Below, one piece after another: positions 35,464 to 47,689 of a stretch of DNA of 64,000 nucleotides (positions are counted from its first letter, which is position 1; each line of letters opens with the position of its first letter). The position numbers and the translations under genes were made by a program. The stretch lies in assembly GCA_031472005.1 (NCBI GenBank), contig PZJY01000006.1, positions 1,612,001-1,676,000 of the forward strand, read 5' to 3'. The notes beneath the pieces are model-generated. The model made no database searches. It was not told the origin of the DNA and saw only the letters and a program-made list of their open reading frames with translations. This DNA comes from Tetracladium setigerum. Taxonomy: Eukaryota; Ascomycota; Leotiomycetes; Helotiales.

Positions 35464-38400
35464 ATGGCTTCGGTCACTTCCCTCGGCCTGCATCAACCGA
35501 CCGGTCTTCAATATGCAATCCAAGAGAACCTACTCCGTGCTGACCCCTCCAATACCGAATACAAGTGGCACAATACTTTTGAAGATGAAGGCAGAGCGGG
35601 TTCAAACGACGATGAGCTGCTTGTAACGTCGAGATGTGTGATCTGGTCTCGTGGGGGGGTATTTCGAAAAAGCTACAAGTTTGATCTGGAGAAGGAACCA
35701 GTAACCCAGGCGTTGTTGACTTCGTTTCCAAGTGTCGGACCGCTGGTGAAAAAGGGAGAGAAGGTTGGAACACAAGGCAATACCCAGGATAGGGCGTCCG
35801 CAATTGTGGTATTTCTCAAGACACAGGCACATGTGTTTTTCTTGTCCGGAACAAGCCATGTCATCCATCTACCTTTCGAGGTTGAGTCTGCTTGTGCAGC
35901 TCCCAATGGCCTTATCATACAACGAAAACTGCGAGTCGATAACATAGCGCCAGCTTCTCTTAAATTTCCAAAAGTCCCTCCCAATTCGTTCGTTTCGTCT
36001 CAACCTCAACCATGGTCTGCCGCCAGTTCACAGCTGTCAACCTTTTCGATTGCGGACCTGGGCGCTCCCAAGCAGTTACCTATGCATAACTCGACCCTCA
36101 AGGATTTATGGGAACCTCCCTCGTTGAAGAGTGATGCGAATTGGCCACGCTTATTCTCATTGTCGGATCCGCTGGCAGAGATGGGATTAGTTGTTGCACA
36201 ATCCAGCAAAGCAGACGACCGAAGGCATAGGCGATCATCGACAAGACCTGGATCTCTGGATACAGCCGAAGAAATCCTTCATGTTTCTGGTAGGGGAGAC
36301 TTTCCTCACAGAAGTAGCGATAATCCGCTGTTTCTCGCTTTGACGTGGAACCGGGAAACGAGTGCATATACTGTGTGGAAGCTATCATATATTGGAAAGG
36401 ATGGCCCCAAAGCTGGGAAACAACGTGTGGCAAGTGGCACTATGTCCCGGAGAAGGAGTTCTTTCATGCCTGGGACTGGAACAGGAGCAACATCGCCAGT
36501 TCTTTCAAGTCAACAAACCTTCAAGGAAAGTTTCAGTGGAAACGGACCGGGAATAGTCAACAAAAAAACCAGACAGGAAAATACAAAGGAAAAAGCCGTC
36601 GATTTTGTTGCCACTCTTGACCCAGATTATGACGGTGGCTCTGTTCCGAGAAGAAAGTCGCGGCGTGTCAGCTCCATGCTTGCTCGATCAGATTTATCTG
36701 CAACTCACGAGCGCTCAGCGTTTTCTGATCTTGCAGCCGGTCACACGAATGGGGGACGGCGAACAGAATCTCTTGGTGGCAGTATGGAAGAAATAGCGTT
36801 GGATCCCAAGCTGGAATGAATGGGCAAGCCTTTACTCAAACTCCGGCCTTTAGTCAAAGCTTGAATAGCTTCCTCGAGGCACCAGTGGATGATCTTTTGA
36901 ATGAGTTGCGAGCCGGTGGTGACTTTGAAGGATTTCATAGCATGGGGATTGATGACGAAGAGTTTGATGCCCTGCGACAAGAAATCATCTTTTCAAAAGT
37001 CTGTACCGTCCCGGCTGATCACAGCAATATCCGCTACTCAAGTCAGCATGTGCCTGCTACAACTCAATCCAAGGTTTTTACGTTGACAGCTCCACATTCT
37101 GCCGCCGACGAAAAAAAAGGAAACTCGGTGGTTATCTGCATCCTAGACGCGGATGAGAAAAAGCTTCTGGTTTTAACATTATTGACCAAGACCCATAAAG
37201 CGAATATCAACCTTAATGGTGATCATGTCGACAAGGACTCGGAGAAAGACCTAACAGTGGTTTCCCTGGGATCTATAATGAGAGCAAAGGGAGTCATAGA
37301 TGCTTGCAGACTTGATGACGGCAAAGTCTCTCGTATCCTAGTCTTGACGGAAACGCCAGACGGCTATGGAGAATTGAGCTTGCAGGCTCCATGGAGCGTT
37401 TTGATGAAAGTTCCTCTACCTGCCAAATTTTCGATCAGCAATGTTCGAAATCTTGGTCATGATTCTACGCCTCGAGCACAAAGGGAGGGAGGATTCAAGC
37501 GAGTTCTCAGTCAAGGACCAGGCTCCCTCAACGGCCTTTGTAACTCTAAACCTCAAGGCGTTGTTGATTTGATAGACGATAGTGGCAAGATGCATCAGCT
37601 TCAAGTTCTCTTGGAGCCCCGAAATCCACACGTTAGGAAGATTCTCGAGGTGTGTAGATCAGTCGTTCCAGGGGGTGGGGGGTGAAGGTGTCTTGGTTGG
37701 GTGGTGGAATGTCATGCAATGGTTTCGACTGGAGTCGATAGATGTTGTGGATACAGAGTGGTCGGCACTTGTGATTACACTCTTTTCCATGGTCCTAGGG
37801 ATAACCAATACTGCCAGACCAACTCAGAAGCCCACTCATACTAAGCGCAAACCTCGAGGGGGCCACTTGCGTTCGAGCAGTGGGGCTCAGTCCAACCTTG
37901 AAAACTGGGAGATCATGTTCAAACAAGAGACATCAAATGGGAACCCATTGCCATCATGGGCTGAGAATTCTGCATGGAAATGGCTCTCAGAGGAGAAAGG
38001 CCTGAATTCTCGACAGAAGGACAACAACTCGGCATCACTTTTTGCCTCTCGAGGCAAGGACAATACATCGTTCTTGAGGAGTCATGTAAAACTCGCCAAA
38101 GATTTCGCCAACACCAACTTTGGCTTTGAGGCCATATCTGGCTGTCTACCTACATGTGGAGAAAGGCCGATCGAGGCTCGAAAAGCAGCTTTGTCAGATA
38201 CATTTATAGGGCTACACCTTCTACACGAAGAGCAGAAGCTCAATACGATGGCATCTGATTCGTTCATTGCAGGAACTCCAACTCTAACTCCAATTCTTGC
38301 TCAGATGGCTTCATGGCTTGGATGGAGGAATTGGATCGAGGCATATGAGGTTGAGGAAGCATCCTTGATTGACGTTCAATACGAAACTGGTAAGTCTGCA

Positions 38401-41377
38401 ATACAGGTGGAGAATTCAACTAACAATGAGCCTAGATTCTTCTATTGCTTCCTTAATACCGGAACCATTCGACTGTCCTTCAGTGTATGATTGGCTTCAG
38501 GTCTCTTTGGCCTCTAAACAATTAGCTCCTTTCATACAACTCGCAGATCTAGTAGCAGCTCGTTCGTCTCATGTAGCCGCCAGTATACAAAATGACCTGT
38601 GGTCACAGTTGACTCCTAGGACACTTCTGTTTATTCAGTTCTTCTCAACTATGAAGAAAGGCTGGAGCTCTGTACAATTTGTCGAGGCCCTGGTCACGGC
38701 GGGTTTAGATTCGTATGTGCTTGACACCCTTCCGGAAGCTATTCTTGCACCTTTGCAGGAAGCCATTGTACAATGTCAAACAGAACCGCCCACCGATTGG
38801 AACAAGAATCTACTCTCTATCATTGGGAGAGAGGATGTACATATGTTGCTCTCTCCAGGCCAACGACCTCGTAACACAAATGCCACTCTCTTGGTAAGAA
38901 TTTTCAAGGTAGAAAAGTCTAATACTGACATAATTTAGGCTCCTTCACATGAATCAAGTCAAGATGTTCATGCCGTTTGTCTCTTTATGGATGTTCCAGA
39001 GTCAAGGGAAGCCTTTGATGGATCTGCCGAAGTGGACCGACAAGCCATCACACGTACTATTTTCAAGGATGACAGAAGAATGAATGAAGCAATGAGTATC
39101 TTGAACACATCGAGGCCCCAAATAGCTCGATGCAAGTCAGATCCAGATTGGACCGAGTCGGAATTGCTCGAAGCACAGAAATTGCATGCGCAAATGCTCG
39201 CGCACCGCACCTTGGCTATTCCATCAGGACGGGGACTTATCTATTTCAGTGCCCGTATTCCGCTACTTACACAGAAGTGGGCTATTAACGGCTTCAATTT
39301 GAGTTGTGTTATGAAACCAGACAATAATACGGTGGGAATCGACAAAAGCGCTTTTTGTGAAGAGAAGGTCTGCTGGGCATTCTTCCACTCCGGAGTTGCT
39401 GCAGGTCTCAGCATCTCCCGTAATGCCAAAGGGATTGATACATCATGGATTCTTTTCAACAAGCCTGCTTCAGAACATAGCCACCGACATGCAGGCTTCT
39501 TACTAGCTCTCGGCTTGAATGGTCATCTCAAAAAGGTGGCTAAATGGGTTGCATTCAAATATTTGACGCCCAAACATACAATGACCTCCATCGGCCTGCT
39601 TTTGGGGCTGGCGGCATCTTATATTGGGACAATGGACTCACTTGTTACTCGACTCCTATCGGTTCATGTTACAAGGATGTTACCGCCAGGAGCAGCAGAG
39701 CTGAACTTATCACCTCTCACACAGACAACAGGCATCATGGGTATTGGCCTTCTTTATTGCAACACGCAACACCGACGTATGAGCGAGATCATGGTGTCTG
39801 AGATTGAGCATATCGACACTGAAACAGAGGTCGAACCTCTGAGAAATGAAGGCTATCGACTAGCTGCTGGTTTTGCACTTGGATTCATCAATCTCGGAAA
39901 GGGTTCAGATCTCAAGGGCCTCCATGATATGCGTCTGACAGAAAGGCTGGTAGCTTTAGCGGCCGGCAGCAAGAAAGTGGATCTTGTACATGTCCTTGAC
40001 AAGGCAACTGCGGCCGCAGTGGTTGCCATCGCACTCATTTTCATGAAGTCGGAAAATCAAGTTTTGGCTCGCAAGATTGATGTGCCAGAGTCGGCTTTGC
40101 AGTTTGACTATATCCGGCCAGACATCTTTCTACTACGTACTCTTGCAAAACATTTGATCATGTGGAGCAAGATCGAACCTACATTTCAATGGGTCAAGGA
40201 GAATCTTCCCCGGCCTTACAGGATTCGAAGTTCGCTAACAAGCATAAAAACACTGACGAGCGAAGATCTTCCATTCTACAATGTGCTCACTGGTATATGC
40301 TTTTCGATAGCCTTAAGGTTTGCAGGATCTGGCTCTTTGGTCGCTAGAGATCTGTTACTTCATTTCCTCGATCAAATGATGCGGATTTGCCGGATCGAAG
40401 CCTCTACTTTTGATAGGAAGTTGGCCAGGAACACCATAAGGAATTGTCAGGACCTGATAGGCCTATCTGTGGCAACTGTGATGGCTGGTACTGGAGATTT
40501 GGCTGTCTTCAGACGATTACGTTCCATGCATGGTCGCGACGACAAAGCTACCCCTTATGGAAGCCACCTTGCCGCACATCTTGCAATCGGTGCTCTCTTT
40601 CTTGGTGGCGGAACCTACACATTTGGAACCTCCAATTTGGCAATCGCTGCTCTGCTCGTGGCATTTTATCCCATCTTCCCCTCCGCTGTACAGGACAACA
40701 AATCTCACCTGCAGGCATTTCGACATTTCTGGGCATTGGCTGCAGAACCAAGATGTCTCGTTGCCAGGGATATCGATACGAATCAGCCGGTTACTGTCCC
40801 AATTACGATCACTCTACGCAATGGCGAACAAATACAGCGCCACACACCATCGCTCCTACCCGAGTTGGATGAAATTAAGACCGTGAGAACCAGTAGTCCA
40901 GAATACTGGAACTTGGTTCTCGACCTGGAAAATAACGAAAACCACATCGCGGCATTCAAGTCCACACAGACAATTTATGTCCGCCGGCGACCAGCTCATG
41001 ATTCAAGCACATCCTCCTTCCAAGCTACCTTGAAGGCTCTCAATGCCAACGACGGGATCCCGTCTCATCCACTAGAATGGCTATTCGACCTCCCCGCCTT
41101 CTCTTCTCTCACGAAAGCGGAACGGGCTTTGGTCCTCCCACCAGGCCATGGTGGTGCAAGTGATGTCCATGCGGGTACCGAGGAGACGGTCGTAGATGCC
41201 AAGTTGGTTCTTGAGAACGGTACGATCGGTAGTGGAAATCGGGACCGCTTAAAGGGGCTAAGATTGCTATTTGAGTGGGCGGATATGAGGAGTCAGGAAG
41301 GCGGGGATATGAAGTGGATCCGCATGGAGGTGGTAGAGAGATTGAAGGCAAAAGTTTGGATGCTGGAGAGGGATTAA
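35464..41377 (+). CDS. APC1: Anaphase-promoting complex subunit APC1, two one-base frame breaks
   Basis: Three exons (35464-38389, 38436-38893, 38939-41377) code for about 1940 residues, as expected. The N-terminus (LGLHQPTGLQYAIQENLL, then VTSRCVIWSRGGVFRKSY) is a WD40-like domain. The middle includes EGVLVGWWNVMQWFRLESIDVVDTEWSALVITLF. The C-terminal half has the PC-repeat toroid (AGFLLALGLNGHLKKVAKW, TSIGLLLGLAASYIGTMD, GFALGFINLGKG) shared with proteasome RPN1/RPN2. APC1 is the largest scaffold of the APC/C ubiquitin ligase that drives mitotic exit. Frame breaks lie at CCC 36805-36807 (one base short) and at G5-T-G6 37671-37682 (one base too many). Correcting both makes all three exons agree in phase. 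Confidence 0.92.
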
Positions 41378-42225
41378 GTCTTCATCGAGAGGCTATGAGA
41401 TTAAAAACTGGGTTCGTGGTGTTGTGGTATGGTGCATCTATAGCGGGTATGGGATATGAGAAAGACGGTCGAAGAGATAGATTAGATATGAGAAGTGAAG
41501 CTAGTTATTATAGTAAATGATAAGGCACGTTGTCAACTCGTAAAGGAGGGTGTCGGTTGCACTTTATTGATACTTTCTCTCAATGTCCCCGATCCCTCTT
41601 ACTTTCATAGCCATATTCTCGGCCACGATCAAGCTTTTGTACTTATGATTATATTGAAAGCTTTCATGTCAATCTAATCTCCCCTATCTCTTGTGTTGAG
41701 CCCAACGCGCCGCCCATTAAGTAGGGTAAAGACCCAATGTTATGTTCTCCTTTTGGCCACTCATCTACGTCTCTCCTACATATTGCTACAGTATATTATA
41801 GCTTTGGTTGGGGTGTTTTTGGTACTCAAGTGTGAGTCGAGCCCGAAGGAAACTGTGGACATCTTGTCAATCAAAGAGAAGATTGCCTTGTCGCCCAGGG
41901 AAATTCAACCCATACCTTCTGGTGAGCTTATTATTCGTATCCAGGAGAGAAGGGTGTTGTTGTGATTTTTGAATGCATGTGCACTTTGGAATCTAGCGGG
42001 TGATCAAAAATCCGCACCACTTCTCGAGCGCTTTTTGTCGCTGTGCATCTTCTTGGTTTTTAATCTTATAGCATTACCAGCCTTTTGGCTAAAGCGGAAA
42101 AAATAGATTAGCAAGTTTGGCCTGTGTATGATCTAGTCCCATGATGCATGCAAGGTTGGATTTGCCAGGTCTCATTTCTATGAAGAATGATGGATGAACA
42201 TGGACTTGATAATGGTGCGTTTCAC
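41378..42225. other. Intergenic, convergent 3' flanks
   Basis: Spacer between APC1 and the release-factor-like gene. No supported feature. Confidence 0.5.
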
Positions 42226-42827
42226 TCACAATGCGTCATGTTTCTGTTTCTTTTCTTGCGACGTGACCCCAGGGACGGTCCGCTTGTAGATCTGACTGAT
42301 CTCTTCATGAAGTCTTCTATAGTTTTCCTCCTCATTCTCCGTCTGGCCTCGATACGAGTCACATTGAATACTAATCGAGTCCGATGAAGAAACGTAGTAT
42401 CGGCTACCTTTAAGGCTCTGGTGCAGGGCCTTGGGCATATGGGATGCAAGAGCGCATCTCGGCCAATTTGTGGTTGCCTTTGAGCTCGTTCTTTGAGCGA
42501 GTAGGAGAAACATCAGCTGCTGCGTGTTCCTCAGGTGTGTAACTGGAGTGCTTACTTGTTTGTCTTCTGTCCACCGGGTCCAGATGAGCGAGAGAAGGTG
42601 GTTTTAGCAATTTTAGCAGGAATCATTGACTTTGACTCGGCAAAGAGGCGATACCACTCTCGAGCAATCTTGAATTCGGCCTCGTCGCTCTCTTTAACAG
42701 AGAATCCAGAAAACAGTCGTGCGATAGGAATGGACACCAGGGAGCTCAAGGATATTGGCTGGCCGAAAACCACAAGGGAAGATCTGGAGACGTTCGATGC
42801 CCTGCAAATAGGCTTGCTTTTAAGCAT
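42226..42827 (-). CDS. Mitochondrial release-factor-like (GGQ/RF-1 domain) protein
   Basis: Two exons (42827-42556 and 42490-42226) code for 178 residues. The N-terminal 40 or so residues are rich in Arg/Ser with no acidic residue (ICRASNVSRSSLVVFG), fitting a mitochondrial targeting peptide. Exon 1 ends with FSRSSGPGGQKTNK and exon 2 continues TSSKATTNWP, together forming the GGQ loop of class I release factors that triggers peptidyl-tRNA hydrolysis on the ribosome. Then follow SRYYVSSSDSISIQCDSYRGQTENEEENYRRL and a basic tail. There is no codon-recognition domain. Size and layout match the ICT1/Pth4 (YOL114C) group, thought to rescue stalled mitoribosomes. The 65-base intron (42491-42555) has a GTAAGC donor. 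Confidence 0.88.
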
Positions 42828-43513
42828 CGTGTAACGCCTGGGGAGACACTCCCTCCACGCCTCAGATTGACGACTTTCTCGTCCCAGAGTAATAATAGAA
42901 GTTAAGTTAGAAGAGTAAATATAGAGGAAGTATAGGTATGAAATGTGTTGGGAACTGACTTGGACAATGAAGCTTGTTCTCCATTTCTGGCTTAGCGTGC
43001 CTAGGCCGGATGTTTTTGTCTTGGCGATAGGCAAACTCTGGACCACAAAAGACCGCAAACATCTAGCCCGACTGACAATGGTATCTCATCTCCTCCACCA
43101 CCACCACAACCACCACAACCACTTCACTTCACCGGTGCGCGCACCTTCGTCTCTGTCGCAGCTTTGAATCCTTCGTCGTCAACAACATTTGATCTGAGTC
43201 TCTGCAGTCTGCCTCTGCTTCTCCTTCTCCCTTCGCAAAGCGCGTAGATCAGTCCGCAATGCCAGCCTTCCGCTGACGCTTCTCTGATATCTTCAAGATC
43301 GATCTTCTGCGACCCATTTGCCCTCTTCCCCTCCCCCCATTTACTGCCTTGCCTTGCCCACTCCCCCTTCTCTTGTCTCCCCAAATCAGAGCCCTATCTG
43401 CCACATTGTCCTCGCTCTCTCAGACTCGTCCTCCTCTGTCTACTACCTCACTCCGTTGTCGCTGTTCTCTCCACACTCTTTGCGACTGCAATATCTGAGC
43501 AAGAACGGCGCAA
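42828..43513. promoter_or_regulatory. Shared promoter region of the release-factor-like and NAB3-like genes
   Basis: Divergent start codons are 686 bases apart. CT-rich tracts from 43200 to 43500 precede the NAB3-like start. A CACCACAAC-type repeat lies near 43095-43125. No named site is clear. Confidence 0.45.
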
Positions 43514-46172
43514 ATGTCCGCCGACCCTCCCGAGTATCATACAAAGACATTATCACCTCTCTCTCCTCTGCCAATTCATCTTCCCGAACCTGCGAACATT
43601 CCAGTCCTCAGAAACCAGATCGATCCAGTCTTCAATATGACATCAACACATCTCGAGCCAAGCCCGAGCGACCAGCTCCTCTCCCAGACTGCTACCAATG
43701 TTCAACAGCCCGACCCTTCAGCCGGTTCACCTTCATCCGACTCGAGCTTCACTGATGCATACGGCGATCAGAATGGCGTGGAAGTAGATAAGGAAGTGAA
43801 GTCAGCGACCCAAGTTGAGGGGGGTGCCATCGATGATTATGCCATGACATTTGACTCGGATGGGGAGGATCAGGAACAGATTCATGATGTATCACAGGCA
43901 GTTATTGATCCCAAGACGGATTCCTTACCTACCACTACCAACCTTCTCGCGAGCACCGTATCTGCTGTTCATATTGACCGCGAGTCTCCCATCAACAAAG
44001 CCGAGAGCGGCCCAGTCACATCCTCCGATCCATCCAGCTCCCACTTCACCCACACGACAACTGAGCCTTTCATTGACACTCCTTTTGCCCCCCGGGCCTC
44101 ATCCAAGCTTGAAGAAGACCCATCCCCGCCCACATATGACGATACTTCAAATGGTGGTGTTGACATTCAGCAATTGCTTGACAATATTACTGCAAATGCC
44201 GAAAAGAATGAGTCTGCCCTATCCTCACAATCTGCTGTACCGGCAATTGCTTCCTCCCTCCCAGCACATGCCAGTCTCCCTCCTCGGCCTCAAGCCTCCC
44301 TCACGCGCACGCAACAGGATGATAGGCAGACTTATTATGCAAACACTGCTGGCTCTCCCTCCTCCACTAGTTCCTATAGACCCCCAGGAGTGACTACCTC
44401 CCTTATTGCTGCTGGTGCCCCAGGAACATCTACAGAGTCTAGAGGTGGTATGTCCCCCCTCCATCGGCCACATTTTCGACACCCCATAAATCAGGTCAAG
44501 ACCACATGTCCATTGGTTCCAGTGGTGACGTTGATGATTTTGACAAACGTTGGGGTCCCGACATTCAGAGAAAATACGATGCCTTCCTTGAGGATGAAAG
44601 AAAGAACGTACTTGAAGGAGCCTGGGATAAGTTCCCCTATGGTTCCAGGCTATTTGTCGGTATGTAAAGGGATAGTTTCCATGATTATTTTCATTGGCTA
44701 AAATTGTGACAGGAAATCTTGCAAGCGAAATGGTGACGAAGCGAGATCTCTATCACCTCTTCCACCATTATGGAAAGATTGCGCAGGTTTCAATCAAAAA
44801 CCAGTATGGCTTCGTTCAATACTATGACATATCTGCTTGTAACGATGCTCTGAGACACCAGGAAGGCGTCGAGTTGAGGGGCAAAAGAATCCGTAAGTGT
44901 TCTCCCCGTTTACTACGTTCGTATGCTAATATATATTTAGATCTCGAGGTCTCCAAACCCCAAAAGGCCTCAAACCCACAGCGTAACAACAATGGAGTTG
45001 GCGAATACGCTAGAGGCGGTCAGAATGGCCAAGGCGCTCAAAACGGCCAGAATGGCTACAATAATCGACAAGCACGAAACTCGAATGACCGATATGACGG
45101 ACGTCCAGGGACGACTGTTCGACAGGATGAGTATGGTCGTCCATTGCGCGCCCGCGAAGACTATCGACAACCACGTAGATCGATCTCTCCAGCACGAGGC
45201 ACTAACCGCAACCGAGATAGCTATCCTCCCAGGGGTCGTGACTCCTATGGACGAGAGAGTCGAGACAGACGTGAGAGATCTCCAGCAGTGTACGGTGACA
45301 GACAGAACAACTACCGAGAGAGAAGTCCAAGCCCAAAGCGTCGTGAGCGAAATGCCGACGTCGAGCTTCCAATCCCGTCTCGCGATCCTCGAAATGTGCC
45401 AGATGTTCAAGTCATCGTTGTAGAGCAGATTAACGGTGGATTTGTCTCGTGGGTTGAGAACGAACTGAAGGCTCGCGGTGTCAGGACTGAAGCTATGTTC
45501 TTGAGCCCGAGATTCTCTCTTGATGCAGTCATTCAAAGACAGGTTTTGGAGGGCGTCCATGCTGTTACTCTACTCGACTTGGCATCACAAAATACCAGCA
45601 AGATCTCGCTTCGAGTCTTCAATCGCCAGGGCGGAGCGAATAACATTCGGTTTGATGAATACCAGGGTCTGGATCCACAGGTTGCCGCCCAGCTTGTTCT
45701 TCGCGAGAAGCAACAACATGCACCCGCTGTCCAAAATCCGTACGGTGCTACACAATTCGCCCAAAACCAAACCTATCAACCACCTGCGTCAACACCTGTC
45801 GCTCAGCCGAACCTCGCAAACATTGTTGGCAACATGGACAATGCCACTCTACAGCAGCTTTTGAGCAGTCTAAGCACAGCCCAGCAACATAATGCTCCTG
45901 CAGCTGCGGCAAATTCGAGTATCGATCTTGTTAGCTTGATTGGGTCCCTCAACCAACAGCAACAACCACAGCAGCAGCAGCCACAGCAGCAGCCACAGCA
46001 GCAACCACAGCAGCAGCCACAAGTATATCAACAGCAAGCTCCCGCTTATACCAGCTATCCAGTTGGCCAACCCGCTCCTGCATACAACGCACAGCCGGCA
46101 ACAGCAGCCCAACCACAGCAGTCCGCACAACAAGTTCAGAATATCATGGCGGCCCTTGCACGGATTCGGTAA
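43514..46172 (+). CDS. NAB3: NAB3-like RNA-binding protein (RRM, Gln-rich tail), one frame break
   Basis: Three exons (43514-44659, 44713-44892, 44941-46172) code for about 852 residues. A long Ser/Pro/Asp-rich N-terminus leads to an RRM at about 380-450 with LFVGNLASEMVTKRDLYHLF (RNP2), QYGFVQYY (RNP1) and IHLEVSKP, very like NAB3. Then come an Arg/Asp-rich region (RESRDRRERS), a globular domain starting VPDVQVIVVEQINGGFVSW (NCOA5-like) and a Gln/Pro/Ala-rich tail. Yeast NAB3 works with NRD1 and SEN1 to end transcription of short non-coding RNAs. A frame break in C6 44454-44459 needs one added base, after which all phases agree. The second intron (48 bases) has no in-frame stop. Orthology to NAB3 rests on domain order and RRM similarity. 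Confidence 0.85.
45953..46030 (+). repeat. CAG/CAA-rich tract coding for polyglutamine
   Basis: An imperfect CAG/CAA/CCA tract encodes alternating QQQ and QP units in the C-terminal tail of the NAB3-like protein. Such prion-like tails are known in yeast NAB3. Confidence 0.85.
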
Positions 46173-46553
46173 TCGACGCGTAGAGCATTTTTGACGTATT
46201 TGCGGGTGTCTGGTTTTAGCTTTTGGCGTTTGGGGCAGGATCACGCATTAGCATTGTAGGACTACACAAAATTGGGAGGAGTTTTTTGTTTTTTATGCAA
46301 CTAGAATAATGTTGAGATTGGGAGCGGTGCTTTGTCGCCTCTTCTTCTCGGCTGATGGCTAAAGTTTCACATGAGAGGCATTTTCCTTCATGGTACAAGA
46401 TACAATATGTGTTCTTCTTCTCGCCTCCAGGACGCCTCTACTTAGTCTATCGGTTTGGTCTCTCTACACTCATGAGAAGGGTGTATGTGGTCCTAATTTA
46501 CAAATTTTGTACATAGCAATGAAATCCCTTCATCAACATGACTATCTCTCTGA
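46173..46553. other. Intergenic, convergent 3' flanks
   Basis: Spacer between the NAB3-like and LETM1-like genes. No supported feature. Confidence 0.5.
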
Positions 46554-47689
46554 TTATGCCTTCTTATTATTTATTGTTTTTATTCTGGGTTCCGTTCTCG
46601 CATTCGACGGCCACACAGAAGGTCTATTCGTTGTGATGTTAGCGATGATCCCGATGCAAGAATGAATGAGGATCAAACTGTACCTAGTCAGAAGCAACTT
46701 CTCCGCAGGAACCCTCTCTCTGCTGTCCAACCATGCTTGCAAATCCCCTCTCACCTTCTCCTCCCCTCTCTCAACAACATCAATGCCCCTCTGCACACAA
46801 GCAATTTTGACTTCCTCAAAGCTCATCTCTTCAACGCCCCCATACATCCAAATAAGGTCGTCATCAATCTCCAAATACTCGACTCTTTTAGCAACCTTCC
46901 TTTGCAGAAGGGAGGTTGGCAAGCCGGGCAATTTTCCACCTAACCAATCCCATATTCTTGAAGACAACCCGAGAGACCACGAGATATGCAGGAGTTGCAT
47001 GCGTTCGAGATTATCCGCGCCGGCGGATGATGGGGGAGGTGCAGTCAAATTCCTGAAGGATATCGCACGTCGTTCCTCGAGCTTCCGCCTGTCTGCCGCG
47101 ATCTGCTTAGGTATTCTGCAAGTCCAGGGAACGACATTGCTCAAGGCCAACACAACCAGCGGGGTGAATTCGCCGCATATCAACACCACCAAGCCAAATA
47201 TAGGCACCCTCTTTATGTCATGTGCGTTTCGATGGAGAAGCTGGAACTCTGAGCGAGTGAGAGTGCCGGCTTTGGCTGCTTCGTTGAGGTTGGCATTGTG
47301 GCGATCGTCCACTGCCTTCTGGAGGGGGCGGGAGAGGAAGAAGTTATTCTTGACGTTCAGGATGCCGGTTTTGTAGAATTTAACGTAGGATTTGCCGAGG
47401 GCGAGGTAGTAGAGAATGGCGGTTTGGTCGGCAGTCCGGACAGGAGTGTCGATTATAGCGGGAAGGGTGGAAGTGGGAGCGTTTATCTTTGAATTTTCTG
47501 CTTTGGGGTGGAGGTGGCAACTGCGGCGGCCCTAGAAGATGTGGCATGTCGTCGTTGTGAGGAAAGTGCTGATGATGCACGCAGAATTGAGGCCGAAGTG
47601 AGGAAGTCGAGGGGGAGGAGCTGCGCTGCAGAGCTGTTTCGATTGGAAAGACCGTGTGTGCGCACGTTGCGCAAAGTGAAGGTGCTCAT
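46554..47689 (-). CDS. LETM1-like mitochondrial inner-membrane protein, one frame break
   Basis: Two exons (47689-46684 and 46623-46554) code for about 358 residues. The N-terminus MSTFTLRNVRTHGLSNRNSS is Arg/Ser-rich with no acidic residues, as in mitochondrial presequences. The LETM1 core has TGILNVKNNFFLSRP, FQLLHRNAHDIKRVPIFGLVVLICGEFTPLVVLAL (the single membrane helix) and a C-terminal ribosome-binding-like domain with LQRKVAKRVEYLEIDDDLI and WLDSRE. Relatives (Mdm38/Ylh47/LETM1) support K+/H+ exchange and membrane insertion of mitochondrial translation products. This is a short member of the family. A one-base loss in T4 47494-47497 breaks the frame. Adding it makes exon phases agree. 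A 60-base in-frame intron (46624-46683) separates LLLTR from PSVWP. Confidence 0.83.

Noticed and set aside
43851..44393. 180-residue Pro/Leu-rich frame inside the NAB3-like gene
   Set aside because: Shadow of the Ser/Pro-rich N-terminal region in another frame.
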